Positions 1-4,998 of a DNA stretch of 5,545 bases are shown here, piece by piece. A program made the translations under genes and the position numbers. The notes under the pieces are model-generated. The model saw only the letters and a program-made list of their open reading frames with translations. It was not told the DNA's origin and made no database searches. The stretch covers positions 11,071-16,615 of the forward strand of contig DOUU01000048.1 of the NCBI GenBank assembly GCA_003520425.1, read 5' to 3'. The DNA is from Deltaproteobacteria bacterium. Lineage in GTDB: Bacteria > Myxococcota_A > UBA9160. Every line of letters begins with the position of its first letter. The first letter of the stretch is position 1.

Positions 1-615
1 CTCACCGAGTACTATGCCGAGCACGGAATTCGCGTGCGCTACCTGCACAGCGACGTTCAAACCATCGAGCGCATGGAGATCATCCGCGAGCTGCGGGAGG
101 GAGCCTTTGATGTGCTCGTCGGGATCAATCTCCTGCGGGAGGGACTCGACATCCCGGAGGTGGCGCTGGTCGCGATCCTGGACGCGGACAAGGAGGGATT
201 TCTGCGCTCCACCCGGTCGCTCATCCAAACCATCGGGCGCGCGGCCCGCAACGTGCGGGGAACGGTCATTCTCTACGCCGACCAGCAGACCGACTCGATT
301 CGCGCGACGCTCGCCGAGACGAGCCGCCGCCGCGGGCTCCAGGAGCGCTACAACCTCGAGCACGGAATCACGCCGCGGTCGGTGGTGAAGAGGATCTCGA
401 GCCTGCGCGAATCGATTTGGGAGGCGGACTACGTGACCGTGCCGACGCGAAAGGAGGCCCCCGAGGAGAGGCTGCCCTCCCACGAGCTGCCGGCGCTGAT
501 CGCGGGGCTGCGGCGGGAGATGGCCGAGGCCGCGAAGGGCCTCGAGTTCGAGCGCGCAGCCGAGCTGCGCGACCGCATCCGAGAGCTCGAGGCGCTGCGT
601 CTGCGGAGTTCCTAG
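1..615 (+). CDS. uvrB: UvrABC system protein B, C-terminal part (5' end outside window)
   Basis: UvrB is the damage-verifying helicase-like subunit of nucleotide excision repair; it is loaded on DNA by UvrA and then recruits UvrC. The reading frame is open from base 1, and about 204 residues are visible of a family usually near 670, so roughly the first 70% lies upstream. Visible residues 41-52 carry the very conserved [13 protein letters not shown] block, followed by [12 protein letters not shown]. Residues 76-84 are QTIGRAARN (helicase motif VI, arginine finger region). [10 protein letters not shown] is the usual end of the helicase core. Residues about 164-199 form the UVR motif ([15 protein letters not shown]), the known docking site for UvrC. 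The stop TAG (613-615) shares its last base with the uvrC start. Identification is by recall of family sequence and is secure. Confidence 0.98.
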   Translation, partial: LTEYYAEHGIRVRYLHSDVQTIERMEIIRELREGAFDVLVGINLLREGLDIPEVALVAILDADKEGFLRSTRSLIQTIGRAARNVRGTVILYADQQTDSIRATLAETSRRRGLQERYNLEHGITPRSVVKRISSLRESIWEADYVTVPTRKEAPEERLPSHELPALIAGLRREMAEAAKGLEFERAAELRDRIRELEALRLRSS

Positions 616-617
616 TG
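605..617 (+). promoter_or_regulatory. Ribosome binding site and start of uvrC inside the uvrB end
   Basis: GGAG at 605-608 sits six bases before the GTG at 615-617 and lies within the last codons of uvrB. The uvrB stop and uvrC start overlap as TAGTG. This decides the uvrC start and suggests translational coupling, so that ribosomes ending uvrB can start uvrC. The motif is seen directly; coupling is inferred. Confidence 0.8.
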
Positions 618-2513
618 AGCTGGAAGGACCGCGTCGACGAGCTGCCGGCGAGCCCCGGGGTTTACCTGTTCAAGAGCAGTGGGGGCCGGGTGCTCTATGT
701 CGGCAAGGCCCAGAGCCTGAGGGCTCGTGTGCGCTCGTATCTCGGTCCGGGCGGGGACGGCCGCCACCAGATCCCCCATCTCCTCGAGCGTGTGGCCGAT
801 CTGGACGTGCTCGTCACGCCCTCGGTCAAGGACGCGCTCCTGCTCGAGAACGAGCTCATCAAGCAGCATCGCCCGCCCTTCAATGTGCGATTGCGCGATG
901 ACAAGCAGTACCTGGGTCTACGCCTCGATGCGCGGGAGGCGTGGCCGCGCCTTCAGCCCGTGCGCCGCTTTCGCGAGGACGGCGCCCAGTACTTCGGTCC
1001 TTACACGTCGAGCCAGGCACTTCGCGAAGCCGTGTCCAATCTTCGCCGCATCTTCCCTCTGCGTTCGTGCAGCGACGCAACCTTCAAAGACTATGCGCGC
1101 CGGGGGCGGCCTTGCATCGAATTCGAGATGCGGCGCTGTCTTGCCCCATGCTGCGGACGAATCGACGAAGCGGCCTACGCAGAGCTTGTCCAAGGGACTG
1201 CCCTGTTTTTGCGCGGGCGGTCCGAGGAGCTCGTGCGCGGCTTGCGCGAGCGCATGGAGGAGGCGGCGCGCGAGGAGCGATTCGAGGAGGCCGCGCGGGT
1301 GCGCGATCGGATTGCGGCGGTCGAGCAAACCGTCGAGCGGCAGGGCATCGTGGGTGCGCGGGGCGTGAATCGCGATGTCTTCGGCCTTGCGCGCAGCGGC
1401 GGGGAAGTGCAGGTCGAAGTCCTGTACGTGCGGGATGGTCGTGTGGTCGGTGCAAGCGACCACGGCTTCTCGGACGTACGCCTCGACGACAGCGACGTCA
1501 TGAGCTCGTTTCTCGGCCAGTACTACGGGGACGCGGAGGACCGCCCGCTGCCGGGCGAGGTGCTGACTCCGGTCCCGGTCAACGATGAGGGAGCCCTCGA
1601 GGCGCTGCTGAGCGAGCGCGCCGGTCGCAAGGTCGGCGTGCACACTCCGCGCCGGGGAGCCTTGCGCGAGATTGTCGCCATGGCGAGCGCAAATGCGCAG
1701 CTTGCGCTCGCACGCCGGGTCGAGGCGCGCGAGAGCGTCGAAGCCGCAGCCGAAGAGCTGCGGGAGCGCCTTGCGCTTGTCCGCCTGCCGCGCCGGATCG
1801 AGTGCTACGACGTGTCGACGCTCCAGGGTGTCCTCTCGGTGGCGAGCCGCGTGGTCTTCGAGGATGGACGCCCCGCGAAATCCGGCTATCGCCGCTACCG
1901 CATCCGCGAGGCCGCGGGCGGGGATGACTACGACTGCATGCGCGAGGTTCTGCGTCGCCGCTTTGCGCGCGTTGCGCAGGACCCGCTTCCCGACCTTCTC
2001 ATGGTCGACGGAGGCAAAGGGCAGCTCGGCGTGGTCACGGCCGCCCTGCGCGACGCCAGGCTCGAGGTCCCGGCGATCTCGCTCGCGAAGGAGAGGGACG
2101 AGGGATCGCCCTCGCCGCGCGTGCGGCGTTCCGGCGGACTCAAGGCCGAACGCGTGTTCGTGCCGGGACGCAAGGACCCGGTCCTCCTCAGCCCGAGCTC
2201 GCGCGGCCTCCTCCTGCTCCAGCGCGTGCGGGACGAGTCGCACCGCTTCGCCATCGAGTTCCAGCGTGCCCTGCGAAACCGCGCGGGCCTGACCTCGGTG
2301 CTGCAGGAAATCCCGGGGATCGGACCGGCCAAGCGGCGGGCCCTGCTCAAACACCTGGGCTCGCTCCGAGCGGTGCGCGAGGCGAGTGTGGAGGCGCTTG
2401 CCGCGGTGCCGGGTCTCTCGGCGCGCGACGCGGAAACCGTGCGTCGCTTCTTCGATGTGGCAAGCCCGCCCGCCGGCGACGCCGAGGCGAGTCCGCCCGA
2501 AGGCGCTGTCTAG
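615..2513 (+). CDS. uvrC: UvrABC system protein C (excinuclease subunit, dual endonuclease)
   Basis: UvrC binds the UvrB-DNA complex and cuts both 3' and 5' of the lesion. The 632-residue length fits the family (about 600). The GIY-YIG nuclease is at residues 14-90: GVY at 15-17, YVG at 28-30, R38 and E78 in LLLENELIK match the 3'-incision site. C152, C167, C175 and C179 match the four cysteines reported to hold a [4Fe-4S] cluster in E. coli UvrC. A UVR motif lies at about 204-238. The RNase H-like 5'-incision domain shows D399 (ECYDVS), D438 (GDDYD), D465 (VDGGKGQ) and H543, so both active sites look intact. Tandem helix-hairpin-helix motifs occupy about 561-617 (IPGIGPAKR, VPGLSARDA), followed by an acidic, proline-rich tail of about 20 residues. 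The GTG start at 615 is chosen because it has GGAG six bases upstream and gives the usual N terminus. The frame stays open further upstream, but that part is uvrB read in another frame. Confidence 0.98.
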   Translation: MSWKDRVDELPASPGVYLFKSSGGRVLYVGKAQSLRARVRSYLGPGGDGRHQIPHLLERVADLDVLVTPSVKDALLLENELIKQHRPPFNVRLRDDKQYLGLRLDAREAWPRLQPVRRFREDGAQYFGPYTSSQALREAVSNLRRIFPLRSCSDATFKDYARRGRPCIEFEMRRCLAPCCGRIDEAAYAELVQGTALFLRGRSEELVRGLRERMEEAAREERFEEAARVRDRIAAVEQTVERQGIVGARGVNRDVFGLARSGGEVQVEVLYVRDGRVVGASDHGFSDVRLDDSDVMSSFLGQYYGDAEDRPLPGEVLTPVPVNDEGALEALLSERAGRKVGVHTPRRGALREIVAMASANAQLALARRVEARESVEAAAEELRERLALVRLPRRIECYDVSTLQGVLSVASRVVFEDGRPAKSGYRRYRIREAAGGDDYDCMREVLRRRFARVAQDPLPDLLMVDGGKGQLGVVTAALRDARLEVPAISLAKERDEGSPSPRVRRSGGLKAERVFVPGRKDPVLLSPSSRGLLLLQRVRDESHRFAIEFQRALRNRAGLTSVLQEIPGIGPAKRRALLKHLGSLRAVREASVEALAAVPGLSARDAETVRRFFDVASPPAGDAEASPPEGAV

Positions 2514-2619
2514 TCGCGGCCTTGGCTCCGCCTCCCGCAAGGGCGCTGATTGCCCTCGCGGCCGTCAAGGGCGCGGGCGGACCAGCCGATTCCTCCCCGA
2601 GAGCCCGGGAGGAGAGCCC
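2514..2619 (+). other. Spacer between uvrC and the protease gene, with competing short hairpins
   Basis: This 106-base non-coding spacer has no recognisable sigma-70 promoter and no hairpin followed by a T run, so I cannot place a terminator for uvrC. The 9-base repeat CAAGGGCGC occurs at 2538-2546 and 2566-2574. Between the copies, GCCCT (2552-2556) can pair with AGGGC in either copy (2540-2544 or 2568-2572), giving two mutually exclusive 5-bp stems. A separate hairpin at 2591-2613 overlaps the next ribosome binding site. Pairings were read by eye, with no energies computed. In DNA this GC-rich, 5-bp stems may be chance. Confidence 0.45.
2591..2613 (+). promoter_or_regulatory. Hairpin sequestering the Shine-Dalgarno sequence of the protease gene
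   Basis: TCCTCCC (2591-2597) is perfectly complementary to GGGAGGA (2607-2613), separated by a 9-base loop. A flanking T2590-G2614 wobble can extend the stem to 8 bp. The 3' arm is the strong ribosome binding site GGGAGGAG, five bases before the ATG at 2620. If the stem forms in the mRNA it would hide the site from the ribosome. The pairing and its position are seen directly; a regulatory role is inferred. It could also simply reflect a C-rich stretch meeting a purine-rich Shine-Dalgarno sequence. Confidence 0.5.
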
Positions 2620-3510
2620 ATGACCCACGCCCCGATGCGGCGCGCTGCCCGCAGCCTGCTCGCGCTCGCGCTCGGCGCCGCCTCGCTCCTGCCTCTTCGC
2701 GCGGCTGCGGATATCTACCGTTGGGTCGATTCGGAAGGGCGGCTCCACGTGGCGCAGCATCTCGACGAGGTCCCGCCGGAGTACCGCGCTCAAGCCACGC
2801 CCAAGCAAAGCGAGCCTGGTCGCGGCAGCGTGCAGACCTTCAGTGCTCCGGCCGCTCCTCCGGCCTCCCAGGCGCCCGGAGACGGGCAGTCCGCCCCCAC
2901 CCGGATCTATCGCATCCCCGTGCAGCGTGCAGGGACGGGAATGCTCGTGGAGGTGAGGCTCAATGACCGGGTGACGGCACCCTTTCTGATTGACACGGGG
3001 GCGAGTGACGTCCTCGTGCCCAAACAGGTGGCGGATGAACTCGGCCTTGGCAGGGATCCCAACGCGCGAACCATGCGCTACGCCACCGCGAACGGGCATG
3101 TCGATCAGCCCATCGTCATGCTCGACGCGGTCGACCTCGGCGGAGCCCGGGTGGAAAACGTTCCGGCAAGCGTGAGTGCGCAAATAGAGGTGGGCCTTCT
3201 CGGGCTCTCCTACTTCAACCACTTCACGTACAACGTCGACGCCGCCGCGGGAGTCGTGACCCTCATTCCCAACAACCTCGTCGAATCGGGAGCGATTCGG
3301 GGCGGCCGCAGCGAGGCCCAGTGGCGCGCTGAATTCCAAAACGTGCGCATGAGAATCGCGGCGATCGATGCGCACCGCGAAACGATACCCCCCAACCATT
3401 CGCGCGAGCTTCAGCGACTCGATGACGACAAGGCGAAGCTCGAGAAGCAGCTCGACCTGCTCGAGACCGAAGCCGACGCGGCCCGGGTTCCGTTGGCCTG
3501 GCGCGACTGA
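2620..3510 (+). CDS. Exported DUF4124 / retropepsin-like aspartic protease family protein
   Basis: This 296-residue protein is predicted to be exported. Residues 1-30 look like a Sec signal peptide: MRRAAR, then a hydrophobic stretch of L and A, then LRAAA before D31; there is no lipobox. DIYRWVDSEGRLHVAQ at 31-46 resembles the DUF4124 domain found at the start of many proteobacterial envelope proteins. A linker rich in Ala, Pro, Ser and Gln runs to about residue 92. A clan AA retropepsin-like domain follows: FLIDTGASDVLVP has the catalytic D125 in DTGA (125-128), and GLLGLSYFNHFTYNVD followed by VVTLIPN is its usual closing part. Only one DTGA is present, so an active enzyme would have to be a dimer, as in retropepsins. 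Residues 231-290 are charged and helical, probably a coiled coil, ending in PLAWRD. The ATG at 2620 has GGAGGAG five bases upstream. Upstream in-frame codons overlap uvrC and lack a signal peptide. The substrate is unknown. Confidence 0.88.
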   Translation: MTHAPMRRAARSLLALALGAASLLPLRAAADIYRWVDSEGRLHVAQHLDEVPPEYRAQATPKQSEPGRGSVQTFSAPAAPPASQAPGDGQSAPTRIYRIPVQRAGTGMLVEVRLNDRVTAPFLIDTGASDVLVPKQVADELGLGRDPNARTMRYATANGHVDQPIVMLDAVDLGGARVENVPASVSAQIEVGLLGLSYFNHFTYNVDAAAGVVTLIPNNLVESGAIRGGRSEAQWRAEFQNVRMRIAAIDAHRETIPPNHSRELQRLDDDKAKLEKQLDLLETEADAARVPLAWRD

Positions 3511-3733
3511 GCACGGGGGAGAGCCCTGGACACCACCCGCCGGGTGGGAACCGCGATTCCCATATCGAGCCTCCCATGGATCCTTCGGCGCGGGGCACAC
3601 GCCTCCCGCTCCCCCTCCCGCGGGTGGGAATCCCTCGCGGATTCGCGAGGCTCGCGGGCCTTTTGCCGGGCCTGCGGATCGTGGCATCGATCTTGCTCGC
3701 TCTCTTCCCGGACTTCCCAAAGGAGCCTTCTCG
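3511..3733 (+). other. Non-coding gap with two related hairpin-forming segments
   Basis: This 223-base stretch separates the protease gene from the small helical protein gene. The 10-mer CGGGTGGGAA occurs at 3541-3550 and again at 3621-3630, exactly 80 bases apart. In both places it follows a C-rich arm that can fold onto it: CCACCC (3533-3538) pairs with GGGTGG (3542-3547), and CCCTCCCG just before 3621 pairs with CGGGTGGG with one mismatch. Each copy is followed by a second potential stem: TGGGAA/TTCCCA (3545-3550 with 3557-3562), and CCTCGCG/CGCGAGG (3633-3639 with 3644-3650, loop GATT). A short T run (3661-3664) lies 10 bases after the last stem, too far for a convincing intrinsic terminator. 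I find no clear promoter and no supported ORF. Confidence 0.5.
3633..3650 (+). repeat. Perfect 7-bp inverted repeat (stem-loop)
   Basis: CCTCGCG and CGCGAGG flank a GATT tetraloop in the gap between the protease gene and the small protein gene. It is the best hairpin in the gap. It could contribute to transcription termination or mRNA processing after the protease gene, but no T tract follows directly, so it is listed as a repeat and not as a terminator. Confidence 0.5.
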
Positions 3734-3736
3734 ATG
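3719..3736 (+). promoter_or_regulatory. Ribosome binding site of the small helical protein
   Basis: AAAGGAG at 3719-3725, eight bases before ATG 3734-3736, is a near-consensus Shine-Dalgarno sequence. It decides the start in a frame that is otherwise open from 3368. Confidence 0.75.
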
Positions 3737-4135
3737 GCTCAAAAGCCCGATCGGGACGAGGCCTCTGGCACCTCGTTCGCGACGCCTCGCGAGGCCGCGC
3801 GCGTTCGTGATCGGATCCGGGGGGAGCTCGAGCGGCGCGGTGTATCGCCGGAGCTCGCGGGTGCTCTTGCCCTGCGGCTCGAGCAGGTGGTGACCGCACT
3901 CGGTGTCTCGGGCTGCCAGGCCGTTTGCGCGGCAGCGCTTGCCGCAAGTGACGCCCCTGGCGCTCCGCCCGCACTCCTCGCCCGGAGCGCGCACGAGCTC
4001 GATGAGATCCAGCGTCTCATGGGGGCGTTCGTGGGAGAGCTGCGAAAGCTCGACGAGGCCCTCCAGCTCCTGGCGACCTACCTGGCCCGCATTCGCGACC
4101 AAGCAAAAGGTGCAGTGCGGCAGACGGTGCACTAG
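3734..4135 (+). CDS. Small helical soluble protein of unknown function
   Basis: I do not recognise this 133-residue protein. It is hydrophilic, rich in Ala, Arg, Leu and Glu, and has no signal peptide or membrane segment. Predicted by eye, it is almost all helical: residues about 17-57 (ending in LRLEQVVTALGV), a short Ala-rich helix about 60-72 carrying C61 and C65, a Pro/Ala turn (SDAPGAPP), then a long helix about 80-128 with a heptad-like pattern (DEIQRLMGAFVGELRKLDEALQLL) that could form a coiled coil or helical bundle. The ATG at 3734 is preceded by AAAGGAG (3719-3725) with an eight-base spacer. Third codon positions are strongly G/C, which supports a real gene. The frame is open further upstream, but that part overlaps the protease gene in another frame. 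It faces the crotonase gene tail to tail. A regulatory, structural or phasin-like role is conceivable, but nothing in the sequence fixes it. Confidence 0.75.
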   Translation: MAQKPDRDEASGTSFATPREAARVRDRIRGELERRGVSPELAGALALRLEQVVTALGVSGCQAVCAAALAASDAPGAPPALLARSAHELDEIQRLMGAFVGELRKLDEALQLLATYLARIRDQAKGAVRQTVH

Positions 4136-4178
4136 GCGGGACGCGCCCCCGAGTCTCTGCGCGAGATCGGCCCTCTGC
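4136..4178. other. Convergent intergenic gap
   Basis: Only 43 bases separate the stop of the small helical protein (plus strand) from the stop of the crotonase (minus strand). I see no strong hairpin with a T run in either direction. A weak 5-bp inverted repeat AGTGC/GCACT (4114-4118, 4129-4133) overlaps the end of the plus-strand gene and is too weak to call a terminator. Confidence 0.5.
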
Positions 4179-4988
4179 CTACTCTCCTCGGAAACTCGGC
4201 CGCCGTTTCTCGAGGAATGCACGCTGCGCCTCCGCGGCATCCCGCGTGGCGCGAAGCGGACGGCCGAGCTCCTCCTGGCGCCGGTAGGCCTCGTCGAGGG
4301 GCAGGGCGAGGAGCTCGCGAACGCCTCGGCGGGTCGCCCGAACGGCAAGCGGCGCATTCGCGGCGATCGTGTCGGCGAGGCTGAGGGCTGTGGGAAGAAG
4401 CTCTGCCGGGGCGACCAAGCGATTGAGGAGCCCGATCTCGAGCGCCCGCGCGGCAGAGATCGGCTGGGCGAGGAGGAGGAGCTCGAAGGCGTGTACCCAG
4501 GGAATCTGGCGCGGGAGAAGAACCGTGGCGTTGCCCGTCGGGTAGAGGCCGAGAGCGACCTCTTCGAGCGCGAAGGTGGCTTCGGGGACTGCGATGCGCA
4601 GTTCCGCCGCGAGCATGAGGTCGAATCCGCCGGCACGCGCGTGGCCGTTCACGGCGCAGATGAGGGGCGTTGCGAGATCGAAGCCAGCGAGCAGAGCGGT
4701 GCTCACGCTGCGCAGGCCCTCGAACTCCTGCTGTGTCACGGTCTCGCCGCGGGCCAGTCGCTGGGCCGCTGGAATCGTAAGGCGCATGTCCATGCCTGCG
4801 CAGAAGACGCGATCACCGGCTCCGGTCAGGACGGCACACCGAATCTCGGCCGACGCCGCGATGCGTCGCCAGGCGGACGCCAGCGCTTGGAGCGTTTCGG
4901 GATCGAGCGCATTGGCGCGATCCGGGCGGTCGATCGTGACCAGCGCGACGCCGGGGTGCTCTCGAGGCAGCTCGAAGCGCACAGACAC
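4179..4988 (-). CDS. Enoyl-CoA hydratase/isomerase (crotonase) family protein
   Basis: Crotonase-fold enzymes act on acyl-CoA thioesters, most often hydrating enoyl-CoA in fatty-acid or amino-acid breakdown, in the cytoplasm. With the GTG at 4988 the protein has 269 residues, typical for the family. The N terminus reads VSVRFELPREHPGVALVTIDRP. The oxyanion-hole segments are FCAGMD at 62-67 and NGHARAGG at 114-121. Both residues matching the two catalytic glutamates of enoyl-CoA hydratase are present: E143 (LEEVALG) and E169 (HAFELLLL). This favours a hydratase over an isomerase lacking one of them. The segment normally PGAGGTQRL reads PTGNATVLL, so the acyl-group specificity may differ from classic short-chain hydratase. 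The C terminus FLEKRRPSF is usual. The start is uncertain: a GTG at 5036 would add 16 residues and overlap the kinase gene by 38 bases. The 4988 start leaves a 10-base gap and matches the family better. It probably shares a transcript with the upstream kinase. Confidence 0.92.
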   Translation of the reverse strand: MSVRFELPREHPGVALVTIDRPDRANALDPETLQALASAWRRIAASAEIRCAVLTGAGDRVFCAGMDMRLTIPAAQRLARGETVTQQEFEGLRSVSTALLAGFDLATPLICAVNGHARAGGFDLMLAAELRIAVPEATFALEEVALGLYPTGNATVLLPRQIPWVHAFELLLLAQPISAARALEIGLLNRLVAPAELLPTALSLADTIAANAPLAVRATRRGVRELLALPLDEAYRRQEELGRPLRATRDAAEAQRAFLEKRRPSFRGE

Positions 4989-4998
4989 GAGGCGCCTG

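Noticed and set aside
417..614. 66-codon N-terminal extension of uvrC
   Set aside because: It would overlap uvrB across its UVR motif in another frame. The GTG at 615 has a good ribosome binding site and gives the normal UvrC N terminus.
918..2540. 540-codon open frame on the minus strand opposite uvrC
   Set aside because: It is antisense to a clearly real uvrC. Long antisense frames are expected in GC-rich coding DNA, and the translation is rich in Arg, Ala and His with no recognisable motif.
2347..3720. 457-codon minus-strand open frame opposite the protease gene
   Set aside because: It crosses a gene end and two intergenic regions, its translation is low-complexity Gly/Arg/Pro/Ala, and it matches no family; the plus-strand gene has a signal peptide and an active-site motif.
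3576..3893. Possible small hydrophobic protein in the gap after the protease gene (contains LRIVASILLALF)
   Set aside because: There is no ribosome binding site before the ATG at 3576, it overlaps the start of the better-supported 3734 gene, and downstream it becomes Arg-rich shadow sequence.
4114..4133. AGTGC/GCACT inverted repeat as terminator of the 3734 gene
   Set aside because: It has only five pairs plus a wobble, lies inside the coding sequence and is not followed by a T run.
3263..4636. 457-codon minus-strand open frame spanning several genes
   Set aside because: It overlaps the protease, small protein and crotonase genes in the wrong frame and has a Ser/Arg-rich composition typical of a shadow frame.
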